Shown here: one piece after another, positions 34,343 to 47,282 of the stretch
Layout of the letters: every line of letters begins with the position of its first letter
Numbering within the stretch: the first letter of the stretch is position 1
NCBI RefSeq assembly: GCF_018294505.1
Contig: NC_057804.1
Coordinates: 254,828,989-254,892,988, forward strand
From: Triticum aestivum
Taxonomy: Eukaryota > Streptophyta > Magnoliopsida > Poales > Poaceae
DNA: 64,000 nucleotides
Direction: 5' to 3'
Translations under genes and position numbers: made by a program
Notes under the pieces: model-generated
The model's input: the letters and a program-made list of their open reading frames with translations, nothing else
Databases searched by the model: none
What the model was told of the DNA's origin: nothing

Positions 34343-37300
34343 TGTCACGCCCAATATGCGACCCCATCCTAAAGGAACTCGAAGGTCCCACCAAGGATAG
34401 AAGCGCATATTGGAGGCGCTTTTGCAAGGTGGATATCATTACATCATACCATTACATAATAGTTGGGGATACATACAAGAGCCATACAATATCACACGAA
34501 TACAGCAACATCATACACAAGAGCATCATCCGACTATGGGTGAAACACAAACAAAAACTCAAACGACATCCACCCTACTAGCCCAGGCTACCGACTCGGA
34601 ACCTATCCCCTGATCGAAGAAGAAGCAGAAGAAGAACTCCAAAACATGCAAACATCACTCTCGCGTCATGATCATCGCATAACCTGTACCTGCAACTGTT
34701 GTTGTAGTAATCTGTGAGCCACGAGGACTCAGCAATCCCATTACCATGGGTATCAAGACTAGCAAATCTTAATGGGTATGGAAAAGGATAGGTGGTGAGG
34801 TTGCAGCAGTGACTAAGCCAATATGGTGGCTAACATACGCAAATAAGAGCGAGAAGAGAGCAAACGGAACGGTCGAGAAGCTAAAAGTGATCAAGAAGTG
34901 ATCCTGAAACTACTTACGTTCATACATAACCCAAAAATCGTGTTCACTTCCCGGACTTCGCCGAAAAGAGACCATCACGGCTACACACGTGGTTGATGCG
35001 TTTTAATTCAAATCTGGTGTCAAGTTCTCTACAATCGGATATTAACAAATTCACATCTGCCACATAACCGCGGGCACGGCTCTCGAAAGTTTATACCCTG
35101 CAGGGGTGTCCCAACTTAGCCCATCACAAGCTCTCATGGTCAACGAAGGATATTCCTTCTCCCAGGAAGACCCGATCAGTCTCGGAATCCCGGTAACAAG
35201 ACATTTCGACAATGGTAAAACAAGACCAGCAAAGCTGCCCGATGTGCCGACAAATCTCGATAGGAGTCGCACGTACCTCGTTCTCAGGGCACACCGGATG
35301 AATACTATGTACAGCTAAAACCAATCCTAAAGTTTCCCCGAGGTGGCGCTGCAAGTGGCTCTAGTCCGGACCAACACTCAGAGGAGCACTGGCCCGGGGG
35401 GGATTAATAAAGATGACCCTCGGGCTCCGGAAACCCAAGGGAAAAAGGCTTAGGTAGGCAAATGGTAAAACCAAGGTTGGGCCTTGCTGGAGGAGTTTTA
35501 TTCAAAGCGAACTGTCAAGGGGGTCCCATAAATCACCCAACCGCGTAAGGAACGCACAATCAAGGAACATAACACCGGTATGACGGAAGCTAGGGCGGCA
35601 AGAGTGGAACAAAACACCAGGCATAAGGCCAAGCCTTCCACCCTTTACCAAGTATATAGATGTATTAATTAAATAAGAGATATTGTGATATCCCAACATA
35701 ATCTTGTACATCATGGAGCAATCTTTGACTTCACCTACAACTAACAACGCTATAAGAGGGGCTGAGCAAACCGGTAACATAGCCAAGCAATGGTTTGCTA
35801 GGAAGGGTGAAAAGGTTAGAGGCTGACATGGCAATTTGGGAGGCTTGGTATACAAGTGATAGGTAGCGCAGCATAGCGATAGAACGAAGCAACTAGCATA
35901 GAAATGATAGTAGTGAAATCCAGGGTAACTATCATCTTGCCTGAAATCCCGCTAGGAAGAAGAACGAGTCCATGAAGAAGATGAAGCCACGAAGACGAAC
36001 CAAGTGTAGACGAACGAATCCTCAAGATCGCAACGAAACAGGAACTAACAAGAAGGAGCAAAACCGGAAAGAAGCAAACAACAAGGTAAACACACACACA
36101 TAGACATGGCATGATGCGCAACCAAGTATGATGCATGAAAAAGGATACATGAAGCTACTCATGGCAAGATATGATGCATACAAGAGCAACATATCAAAGC
36201 AAGTTTAAATGAGGTCAGAAGCAACATATAACAAATCCGGTAAGTCCTCATATGCAAATTTTGAAATTGGTCCAGATCTGAATAAACCTTATGTTCAAGT
36301 TGTTAAACAGCAAGTTAATATGCACCAAGATGATCTACACGAAATTCTAGTCAAGTTACACATAAAGTTCATTTAGTTCGGAGCTACGGCCTAGAAGATA
36401 TGAGCAAAACAAGTTAAACATGGCATTGATGCAAAAATGCATTCAAACATCAAGCAAACATGCTCAAAACATGGATGCAACATGATAAGATGAAACTACA
36501 TGCAAATCTAAGAAAGTCTCATATAGAGCACACTCAAAATGGAGCAACGGTTCAACACATACACATGAATCAAGTTTAAAGGACAAGCTGTCCAAAACAG
36601 CAACTAGGCATCTAGCAAGCATCAAAACAATATGCTACAGCACCTCAACATGAAAAACAAGGCATGGACATGATGTATAGGTGAAGAATAACAAAACATG
36701 AACACTGAGCTATCTCCAGAAATCACTAGAACATGCTCAAAAGGACATGGCAAGATTGCAAACAATAACAGTTTCACAGACTTAGCAGAAATCACTAGAC
36801 ATGACAGAAATAACATCGGGTTGCAATGTTTAGAGTTATCAAATAACATGCTATAGGAACTTATCATGGAAAACAAAGGCATGGCATGCTATTAATAAAA
36901 TCAATTAACAAAACACTCTTACTGAACTTATTCCAAAGATCAACAGAAAAGATAGTAGCATCCATGCAAACATGCCAAATGATATGATAGATTCAGAATA
37001 ACAGTACATGGCAGGAACAACGGTATGTAGGCATGTTGGTGAGATTGTACCACTCTCCACAGAGCATTTCATGGCATGTGAAGTCAACCAACATTAGACA
37101 CAATTATGAAGCTACACATGGCAAGAGCAAGTTCGTAGGGTGTATGGATCACTAGCAAAACACATGGCAAAACTGAACTTAATGTTAACAGGCTGACAGC
37201 AACATTATTTAGCAATTTTGGAGGATGATTACGACAAGCTACAGCAGGATATAAATGCAACCAAGGGCATTAATGGATAGAGCATGACATGTATAACAAA

Positions 37301-38874
37301 CCATCCTTAGTGAACATCTCCAGATTATGCATAGAATGACTTGTAGCAGCAGGTTTACTTAGCATCATGATATAACGGATTCAGCCTAGCAAAACAGTAA
37401 CAGCAAGTACCCTACTTCAAAAGCTTGATGCACTCACCACAAGGCACAAAAAAATACATGGATCGCACCATTGTAAATATGGCATGAATATGCTCCTAAA
37501 ACTTGTATACATCATTCTCAAAGGATGCAGACATAAAATGCAATGAAAATGACAAAACAGCGAGTTATAACAGTCTCAGCAGGTTAACATCATATAGCAC
37601 TCTTGCAACGATGATTAGGGCATCAACATGGACTCAAACAAGCATTCCCCTATGGGATGAAATGAAGAGCATCTCACAGTGAACATTTTGACATATTGCA
37701 AGCACAAAACGGAGTATCACACAAGAAGCTATGGCATGACAAACAAGGCACCAGAATATACAAATTAAGGGACTTGGAGAAAATCACCTCTGTGAAAAGT
37801 CAACGCGGGACGAGGACGAGCGGGACGGAAGGATCCAGGGAGGCTCGGGGCACATTTGGTTGCAGGGATGGGTGGATCTCATCCACCTTCACGGATCTAG
37901 CTGGAGAAGAGCTCCGGCGAGCTCTCTGGCGAGGGGCTCCGGCGAGGTGGTGGCGAAGGGAGGCGCGAGGAGGCGGGCAGCGCGAGGAGGCGACGATGGC
38001 GGGTGGCGACCAGAGCGGAGGGGTCGCGAGGCGGCGGAGCTCCGTCGGCGGGACGCGGGATCCGGCGGTGGGGCGCGGGATCCGCGGTCGGTAGCGGGGC
38101 GGCTCCAAGGCGAGGTGGCAACCAGAGCAGAGAGGCGCGGGCGGCGCGTGGACCCGAGGTGGCGGGGCGGCGAACTGGGCCGGGGGGCGGATCTGGGCCT
38201 CGGCGGGCCTGACGGCGGGGCACGGAGGAGAGAGGCGGCGGGGGACACGTGGAGGTGCGCCACTGGCTGTGGGTGGCGGCGGAGACTCGTCCGGTGGGAT
38301 CTGGACGTGTCTGGCGGCGGAGTGGAGCGGGGTTAGGGTTTTGTCTGTGATTTGGAAAGGGGGTGCACATATTTATAGGTAGAGGGAGCTAGGAGTGTCC
38401 AAATGGGGTGCGGTTTACACCCACACGATTATGATCGAACGGCGGAGAGCATGGCGGTGGCTTAGATGGGCTAGGTGGGCTGTGTGAAGAGGTGCTAGGC
38501 TGCAAAGAGAAGGGGGTTTCGGTTAACTCAGTTAACCGTTGGGTCATCAAACGACCTCCAAAGGGAACGAAATTCGACAGGCGGTCTACCGGTGATATAC
38601 CAAGGCCACTCGACAAATCTCGGCCCATTCCGAGAACATTTTTTCTCCCGCTCACGAAACAAGGTCTGAGAGGGGCGACGGTCGCGTGCAAGTGTGCTTG
38701 GGCTCAGAACGGACAACGGAGAGAACTGGGGGAACCCGAACAGATGCAAGTTTTGAAAAACATGCAGATGAAATGCAGGTGATGACATGGAAAAATGCAA
38801 CACGCAAGCAAATGACATGGCAACAACGACAAATAGCTGGAGGACACCTGGCGCATCGGATCCGGGGCATTACA
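34343..38874 (-). mobile_element. 3' LTR of element BC
   Basis: On + it starts tgtcacgcccaatatg and ends ccggggcattaca. On the element's own strand it begins TGTAATGCCCCGG. A GC-rich part (37800-38340) lies downstream of the promoter. Multiple overlapping frames there recur imperfectly in the other LTR and are not genes. Confidence 0.92.
38369..38378 (-). promoter_or_regulatory. TATA box in the 3' LTR of BC
   Basis: ctataaatat on the minus strand, about 500 bp into the LTR, with the identical box in the sister LTR. Transcription would run into the GC-rich leader. Confidence 0.7.
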
Positions 38875-39418
38875 ACTCTCCTCCACTAATAAGAGATCTT
38901 GTCCCAAGATCTTAGGAACGAGATGGAAGAGAAAGAGGAAGATGTGAAGTAAGAACGCAAGAGAGAAATTGAACAAAGTCGAGAGCACTCGGTTAGAAAA
39001 GATGAACGGTGACTATGACGAGAATCAAATGCTCATGGAAACAAGATAGACTCGGAAACTACTCCGGTTAGAACAAGATAGAAAAGGAATGAATAAAAGA
39101 ATTTCGGCAACACTCCGACTGAAAATGGAAGGATTAGAACTTTAGTTTCACCCAATGAGATGGCACTTGACGAGATGAACAATGTAATGCCTCCGAAAGA
39201 ATTGAAAGAATTTAGTGAAAAGAACAAAGAAGGAAGGGTTGAATGGAGTTGTTGAGAGAATCAACAACGAAAGAAGAAGCTTGTTGTGGACTTATCAAAA
39301 ACAACTCAAAACTTGAGGTGAAATTATACCACAACCAATGTCTGAATAGCTGAGAAGAACAAAGAAATGCAAAACTCCACTTCAGGAGAAAACGGAGAAT
39401 TAATTGCACTTCGAGACG
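38875..39418 (-). mobile_element. Element BC internal domain, left piece, with polypurine tract
   Basis: 38875-38887 is the complement of the polypurine tract agtggaggagagt. The rest is non-coding and matches the interior of element A in places ('agagatcttgtcccaagatc'). It ends in agacg, the target duplication of the nested non-autonomous Athila element. Confidence 0.85.
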
Positions 39419-40958
39419 TGATAATCCCCAAGTGTAGGGAATCATCATAGAAATTCCCAAAGGTGGAAGTGATAAGTATGGAGTGTCGAACCCACAAGGA
39501 GCTAAAGGTAAGAGCAATATTCTCTCAAGCCCTATCTGCCACTGATACGACTCTACGTGCACCGAACGTTTGCTTCCAACTAGAAACAAGAAATAAAACT
39601 GTGTTGTGGGTATAAAGAGGATAACTTTGTATGATATCGGAGAGCTAAAATATAAAAGTAGGTGCTGTTATCATAAAGTTAGAATATATTACTAAATAAT
39701 ATAAATAGCGAGTGTGGAATAATGGTGGATCGGTATGCGGAATTGTCCTAAGCAATTGTTAACAAGATCGATAGTCGTCATTGCAATTTCATATGAGGGA
39801 GAGGCATAAACTAACATACTTTTCCTACATGGATCGTATGCTCTTATGATTGGAATCCTAGCAAGCATCCGCAAATACTAAAGATTCATTGAGGTAAAAC
39901 CCAACCATAGCATTAAAGCATCAAGTCCTCTTTTATCCCATACGCAACAACCCCCTTACTCGGGTTTAAGCTTCTGTCACTCTAGCAACCCACTATAAGC
40001 GAATCATGAACGTATTGCAACACCCTACAGTGGGAATCCCTCACGCTTGCGCGACACGGAGGGCACCATAGGACAGCACCAAAATAAAACATACAACTCG
40101 TACCAATCTAGATCATCAATCAACTCAAAGACAAAAGATATCTACTCAAAACATCATAAGATGGCAACACATCATTGGATCATAATATGTGGCATAAAAC
40201 ACCATGTTCAAGTAGGGATTACAGTGGGGTGTGGGAGAGTGGACCGCGTAAAAGAGATGAGGATGGTGATGATGATGGTGATGTTGATGAAGACGATCAC
40301 CGCGGCGATGATTCCCCTCCCGATGGAACTCCCGTGCCACCAAGAGAGAGGAGGAGAGGTTCTCCCCCTTGTGCTTACTCCTCCATGGCTTTCCCCCTCT
40401 GGTCCTTGGCCTTCATGGAGATGATGGCCCCTCCGAGATCCTCCTCCATGGCCTCTGGTGATGATGGCCCCCTCCGGCAGGGTGCCGGAGAGGGGCTAGA
40501 TTGATTTCTCGTGTCTACAGAGGCTTGCGGCGGCGGAACTTCCGATCTAGGTTAATTCCCGAAAGTTTAAGTATTTATAGGAATTTTTGGCGTTGGTTTC
40601 ATGTCAAGGGGACCTCCGGGCTGTCCACGAGATAGGGGGCCACGCCCTAGGGGAGGGGGCGCACCCCCCACTCTCGTGGGCAGCCCGGGACTCCCCTGGC
40701 CCAACTCCGACGCTCCGTGGTCTTCTTTTGGTCCAGAAAAAATCCTCAAAATTGGCACGTCCATTGGACTCAGTTTGGTATCCCTTTTCTGTAAAACACT
40801 AAAACAAGGAGAAAACAGAAACTGGCACTGGGCTCTATGTTAATAGGTTAGTCCCAAAAATCATATAAAATGACATATAAATGCTTATAAAACATCATAG
40901 ATGGATAATATAATAGCATGAATACTTCATAAATTATAGATACGTTGGAGACGTATCA
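39419..40958 (-). mobile_element. 3' LTR of the non-autonomous Athila element
   Basis: 1540 bp with TG...CA ends. The TATA box is ctataaatac (40571-40580, minus). By eye the first ~270 bp differ from the sister LTR at about six positions. Confidence 0.92.
40571..40580 (-). promoter_or_regulatory. TATA box, 3' LTR of the non-autonomous Athila element
   Basis: ctataaatac on the minus strand, repeated at 46890-46899 in the 5' LTR. Confidence 0.7.
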
Positions 40959-41443
40959 GCATCCCCAAGCTTAATTCCTACTCATCCTCGAGTAGGTAAA
41001 TGATAAAAGAAATAATTTATGAAGTGTGAATGCTAGAAGGTGCACAAGTTTGATCAATGATAATTTCAATCACCTTTTCTAGCATCAATAAGTGTCATAA
41101 TAGTAGCTTATCTCATAAAACATTTCATGATCGAGTAACAATCTATTCACAATGTCAAGTATGGTTCAAAAACTTTATTGAGAACTAACAGACTATAATC
41201 TCAGTCATTGAAGCAATTGCAATTTATCATAACATCAGAAAGAGTCAAGAATAGAGCCTTTCAGCAAGTCCACATACTCAACTATCATATAGTCTCCTAC
41301 AATTGCTAACACTCACACAATACTTGTGGTTATGGAGTTTCAGCCGGACACTGAGAAAGATAGGGGCTTATTGTGTTGCCTCCCAACGTATTCACCTTTA
41401 GGTGATGTCAACAATAATAGCCCATGCTAACTTACATCCAATT

Positions 41444-41495
<52 letters not shown>

Positions 41496-42480
41496 TGATC
41501 TTTCAAACACGAAGAGCTTGCCAAAGGATAAAATGAAAAAGGGAAAGGTGAGAATCACCTTGACTCAAGCATAAAGTAAAAACATAAAGTAAAAGATAGG
41601 CCCTTCGCAGAGGGAAGCAGAGGTTGTCATGCGCGTTTAGGGTTGATGCACAAAATCTTAATGCAAAAGAACGTCACTTTATATTGCCCCTTGTATGTGG
41701 ACCTTTATTATGAAGTCCGTCGCTTTTATTACTTTCACAACAAGATCGTACAAAGCTTATTTTCTCTGCACTAATAAGTCATACATATTTAGAGAGCAAT
41801 TTTTATTGCTTGCACCGATGACAACTTACTTGAAGGATCTTACTCAATCCATAGGTAGGTATGGTGGACTCTCATGGCAAAACTGGGTTTAAGGGTATTT
41901 GGAAACACAAGTAGTATCTCTACTTGGTGCAAGGAATTTGGCTAGCATGAGGGAGAAAGGCAAGCTCAACGTGTTTGGAGGGTCAATGACAATATACTTT
42001 AATTGAGATGTCGGAAAACATAAACCATTACATTGTCTTCCTTGTCCAACGTCAACTCTTTTAGCATGTCATACTTAATGAGTGCTTCACAATCATAAAA
42101 GATGTCCAAGATAATATATTTGTATGTGAACCTCTCTTTCCTTATTACTTCCTATTAATTGCAACGATGACCAAAACTATGTTTGCCGACTCTCAACAAC
42201 TTTTATGCCTCATACTTTCTATGTGTGAAGTCATCACTAACCATGTTATAAGCATATGAAACATATAAAAATTCAGATTTATGACATTCAATTCATTCCC
42301 CCATTTACTCATAGGATATACATGAAGCACAAGAGTAAATGACAAACTACTCCAAAAGATATGAGTGAAGGACACTGAGTAGGAAAATAGTTAACTAGCC
42401 ATGGGAGGGTTCCTTTTCTATTCAAAATTTCAGATCCAATGATTTTATTCAAACAGCAAGTAAAACAAAATAAAATGACA
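40959..42480 (-). mobile_element. 3' untranslated region shared with the coding Athila element
   Basis: Blocks such as 'tcacctttaggtgatgtcaa', 'gggaagcagaggttgtcatg' and 'gtcatacttaatgagtgctt' recur, inverted as expected from opposite orientation, at about 56680-57430. A (TA)n tract at 41446-41493 replaces a short 'atacatatatcc' in the coding copy. No gene; a 65-codon frame antisense to the element (41695-41892) is preserved in both copies only because the DNA is nearly identical. Confidence 0.85.
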
Positions 42481-42519
42481 TTGCAAGGATATCACAACTC
42501 ATGTGAAGAAGCAAAAACT

Positions 42520-45420
42520 TAGGTTCAACCGATACTAACCGATAGTTGTTGAAGAAGAAAGGTGGGATGCCTAACGGGGCATCCCCAAGCTTAGATGCTT
42601 GAGACTTCTTTGAATATTATTTTGGGGTGCCTTGGGCATCCCCAAGCTTGGACTTTTATATCTCCTTAATTCCTCTCATATCATGGTTTCTCTTTTTATC
42701 AAAAGCTTCATCCACACCAAACTCAACAAGAACTCGTGAGATAGGTTAGTATAAACCAATGCAAAACCTTATCATTTTCTACTGTAACAAAACACTAAAA
42801 TTATTATTCAACATTGCATACTAAATGTCTCTGCATATTTAATACTCCTATCCTCAAATAGAATCATTAAACAAGCAAACATATGCAAACAATACAAACA
42901 TAACAGCAATCTGTCAAAATAGTATAGCCTGTAAAGAATGCAAGAGTATCAATACTTCCCTAACTCCACAAATTATGAGAGAAAATTCCCACTATAGTAT
43001 ATTTATCATAGCTCATTATGAAAAATATTTCAATGTTATATCATGCTCTGACTTTTCTAGGGAATTTTTGCAACAGCAGTAAACTTTCTGTCTTCAAACA
43101 GCAACAAGTATACTAGCAAAATAAGCATGGTAAAGGCTGTCCTTGACATTTTTATTGAAAATAAAGATGCAAAACATTATTCTAAATAACAGCAAGCTAA
43201 TACTAACAAAATAAAATGACTCTCCAAGTAAAACACATATCATGTGACAAATAAAAGTATAGCTCCGAGTAAGATGTACCGATAGTTTTGAAGACGAAAG
43301 AGGGGATGCCTTCCGGGGCATCCCAAAGCTTAGGCGCTTGAGTCTTCCTTGAATATTACCTTTGGGTTCCTTGGGCATCCCCAAGCTTAGGGTCTTTCCA
43401 CTCCTTATTCTCCTCATATCGATATCTCACCCAAAACTTGAAAACTTCAATCACACAAAACTTAATGGAACTTCGTGAGATCGGTTAGTATGATAAAGAG
43501 TAAACCATGCACTTTGGTACTGTAAAAGACAAGGTTCATAATTGTTTTCACATAATTACTACTGTACCATATCATTTCTACAATTTATATTGAGAAATAT
43601 AAGCCATAGAAACTAGAAAACAAGCAAACTATGAGATGGAAACAGAATCTGTCAGAAACAGAACAGTCTGTAATAATCTGAACAATAACCATACTTATGC
43701 TACTCAAAAAATTACGAAATAAATTGGTGGACTTGATGAATTTGTCTATTAATATTCTGCAAAAATAATCAACTCAAAAGCACTCTTCTGTAAAAAATGA
43801 CAGCTAATCTCGTGAGCGCAAACTTTCTGTTTTTTACAGCAAGATCACATTAACTCTCACCCAAGTCTTCCCAAAGGTCTTACTTGGCACTTTATTGAAA
43901 TAAAAGCTATAAAACATGATTAATACAGTAGCTTAATCATGAAGACACACAAAAACAGTAAGGGTAAATATTGGGTTGTCTCCCAACAAGCATTTTTCTT
44001 TAATGCCTTTCAGCTAGGCATGATGATTTCAATGATGCTCACATAGAAGATAAGAGTTGAAACATAAAAGGAGCATCATGAAGAATATGGCTAGCACATT
44101 TAAATATAAATCAATTCCTATGCCTAGGGATTTTGTGAGCACAAAATTTATAGGAACAAAAGTCAACTAGCATAGGAAGGCAAAACACGTGTAACTTCAA
44201 AACTTTAAGCACATAGAGAGGAAACTTGACATTATTGCAACTCCTACAAGCACATATTCCTCCCTCATAATAATTTTCAGTAGCATCATGAATAGCAACT
44301 TTGTTCTCATACTCAATTGGAACCTCTTCCAAAATAGTGCAATACTAACTGAAATTGACACTCTTCCAAACCCACTTTCATAAATATCGTACGAAGATTC
44401 AACACCCTCCAAGGTAGTGGGATCACTAATTCCTAAAGTTGACACTCTTCCAAACCCACTTTAAATTATAGTATTATTCATACTCCAAAAGATATAAGTG
44501 AAGTTCCTGGAGCATTCTACCATTAATATAGACTAGCCAATATCCAAGCTCAAAATATATAAGTGAAGCGCACAAAGCATTCTATAAAACCATACTCAAA
44601 CGATTTAAGTGAAGCACAAAGAGCAGTTCTAGGATCATACTTAAAAGATATAAGTGAAGCACATGAAGTATTCTATAAATCAATTAAGAGCTATCTCATA
44701 CTAGCATGATTCTTAAAGAAAAACAAAAACACAAAGGGCACAAACAATGTGAACAAAACAAAAACCGAGGTATACCGATATTTGTCGAAGAAGAAAGATG
44801 GGATGCCAACCGGGGCATCCCCAATCTTAGATGCTTGAGTATCCTTCGAAATATTTACTTGGGGTGCCTTGGGAATCCCCAAGCTTGAACTCTTGTCTCT
44901 CTTTATTCTTCTCACCTCGGTAACTCCTCGTTCTTCAAACACTTCATTCACAAAAACTTAAACAAAAACTTTGTGAGATCCGTTAGTGTAATAAAGCAAA
45001 CTACCACTTTAAGGTACTGTAATTAACTCATTATTTGTTTATATTGGTGTTAAACCTACTGTATTCCAACTTCTCTATGGTTCATACCCCTACATACTAG
45101 CCATAGGTGCATCAAAATAAGCAAACAACACAAGAAAAACAGAATCTGTTAAGAACAGGACAGTCTGTAGTAATCTGGAAGTTTAGTAAACTTCTGTAAC
45201 TCCAAACATTATGAAATAAATTTGAAAATTTGATAAATTTGTACAGAAGTAATGTGCAAAAAATTTCAGACCCATTTGACTTTCCAGTAAAAAATGTAAA
45301 TTCATGCATTACAGCCAAAGTTTCTGTTTTTGTTCTGCACAAAGTAAGCAAGCAATCTTATCATACTAAAACCAAAGCTTGGCACATTATTTTTATAATA
45401 CAATGGTTATATACAAGGGG
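42520..45420 (-). repeat. Three diverged internal repeat units carrying polypurine-like motifs
   Basis: Units at about 42520-43270, 43271-43990 and 44770-45420 share an ordered set of blocks: 'accgatagttgttgaag'-type start, two 'catccccaagctt' motifs, 'cgtgagat.ggttagtat', 'agaatctgtcagaaacag' and 'cagcaagta.act'. The motifs are at 42580, 42637, 43319, 43376, 44816 and 44874 and match the true polypurine tract beside the 3' LTR (40960-40972). The stretch 43991-44769 between units 2 and 3 holds short repeats of 'agatataagtgaag'. No coding capacity. Confidence 0.75.
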
Positions 45421-45708
45421 ATAATTATTTACAGAGAAACTTCCATGAAAAATTCTACATTGTTTCCGTGAGCATGAACACAAGTGCTTAAGGTCGACCC
45501 TCACTTCTTCAATGCATAACTTTCCAATCACTTCTCTTTTTGAAAAACTTTTTTAGGAATGAGAGGCACGTAAATAATTTTTGGTATTTTCATTTTTTTT
45601 AAATGTATGTTTCACACAAAACTAAATAGAAACAAAAAAGGAAAAACAAAATCTACTTACTGAAGAAAGCAAACAAGCACACACAAAAATATCAACCCCA
45701 CGCTATTG

Positions 45709-45727
45709 CTCCCCAGCAACGGCGCCA
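45709..45727 (-). promoter_or_regulatory. Primer-binding site, tRNA-Asp type (non-autonomous Athila)
   Basis: On the minus strand tggcgccgttgctggggag, complementary to the 3' end of plant tRNA-Asp with one mismatch, ten bases from the LTR end. Confidence 0.88.
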
Positions 45728-45737
45728 GAAAAGAGCT

Positions 45738-47277
45738 TGATAATCCCCAAGTGTAGGGAATCATCGTAGCAATTCCCAAAGGTGGAAGTGATAAGTATGG
45801 AGTGTCGAACCCACAAGGAGCTAAAAGTAAGATCAATATTCTCTCAAGCCCTATCTGCCACTGATACGACTCTACGTGCACCGAACGTTTGCTTCCAACT
45901 AGAAACAAGAAATAAAACTGTGTTGTGGGTATAAAGAGGATAACTTTGTACGATATCGGAGAGCTAAAATATAAAAGTAGGTGCTGTTATCATAAAGCTA
46001 GAATATATTACTAAATAATATAAATGGCGAGTGTGGAATAATGGTGGATCAGTGTGCGGAATTGTCCTAAGCAATTGTTAACAAGATCGATAGTCGTCAT
46101 TGCAATTTCATATGAGGGAGAGGCATAAACTAACATACTTTTCCTACATGGATCGTATGCTCTTATGATTGGAATCCTAGCAAGCATCCACAAATACTAA
46201 AGATTCATTAAGGTAAAACCCAACCATAGCATTAAAGCATCAAGTCCTCTTTTATCCCATACGCAACAACCCCCTTACTCGAGTTTAAGCTTCTGTCACT
46301 CTAGCAACCCACTATAAGCGAATCATGAACGTATTGCAACACCCTACAGCGGGAATCCCTCATGCTTGCGCGACACGGAGGACACCATAGGACAGCACCA
46401 AAATAAAACATACAACTCGTACCAATGTAGATCATCAATCAACTCAAAGACAAAAGATATCTACTCAAAACATCATAGGATGGCAACACATCGTTGGATC
46501 ATAATATGTGGCATAAAGCACCATGTTGAAGTAGGGATTACAGCGGGGTGTGGGAGAGTGGACCGCATAAAAGAGATGAGGATGGTGATGATGATGGTGA
46601 TGTTGATGAAGACGATCACCGCGGCGATGATTCCCCTCCCGATGGCACTCCGGTGCCACCAAGAGAGAGGAGGAGAGGTTCTCCCCCTTGTGCTTCCTTC
46701 TCCATGGCTTTCCCCCTCTGGTCCTTGGCCTTCATGGAGATGATGGCCCCTCCGAGATCCTCCTCCATGGCCTCCGGTGATGATGGCCCCTTCCGGCAGG
46801 GTGCCGGAGAGGGCCCAGATTGATTTCTCGTGGCTACAGAGGCTTGCGGCGGCGGAACTTTTGATCTAGGTTAATTCCCGAAAGTTTCAGTATTTATAGG
46901 AATTTTTGGCATTGGTTTCACATCAAGGGGACCTCCGGGCTGTCCACGAGATAGGGGGCCACGCCCTAGGGGAGGGGGCGCGCCCCCACTCTCGTGGGCA
47001 GCCCGGGACTCCCCTGGCCCAACTCCGATGCTCCGTGGTCTTGTTTTGGTCCAGAAAAAATCCTCAAAAATTGGCACGTCCATTGGACTCCGTTTGGTAT
47101 CCCTTTTATGTAAAACACTAAAACAAGGAGAAAACAGAAACTGGCACTGGGCTCTAGGTTAATAGGTTAGTCCCAAAAATGATATAAAATGACATATAAA
47201 TGCTTATAAAACATCATAGATGGATAATATAATAGCATGAATACTTCATAAATTATAGATACGTTGGAGACGTATCA
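45738..47277 (-). mobile_element. 5' LTR of the non-autonomous Athila element
   Basis: 1540 bp, same ends as the 3' LTR; TATA box ctataaatac at 46890-46899. Confidence 0.92.
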
Positions 47278-47282
47278 AGACG

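Larger units (their letters stand above)
39419..47277 (-). mobile_element. Complete non-autonomous Athila-type element (no coding capacity)
   Basis: Two direct LTRs of exactly 1540 bp (39419-40958 and 45738-47277), both starting TGATACGTCTCC on the minus strand, are flanked by agacg (39414-39418 and 47278-47282). The primer site at 45709-45727 reads tggcgccgttgctggggag (tRNA-Asp type). The polypurine tract is aagcttggggatgc next to the 3' LTR. The 4779 bp interior has no gag or pol frame. The 3' untranslated half is nearly identical in places to that of the coding Athila element at 49130. The LTR start is of the Sabrina type as I recall it. Confidence 0.92.

Noticed and set aside
37800..38400. 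Overlapping long frames on both strands in the GC-rich part of the BC 3' LTR (and 62820-63450 in the 5' LTR)
   Set aside because: They lie inside an LTR downstream of its promoter, occur in several frames at once because of GC-rich composition, and their lengths are not preserved between the two LTR copies.
40047..40424. 125-codon frame that recurs at 46366-46743
   Set aside because: It is antisense within the two LTRs of the same element; the recurrence is simply the LTR duplication.
42520..45420. CRISPR-like array reading of the repeated 'catccccaagctt' motifs
   Set aside because: Spacing is irregular, units are hundreds of bases long, and the setting is a plant retrotransposon.
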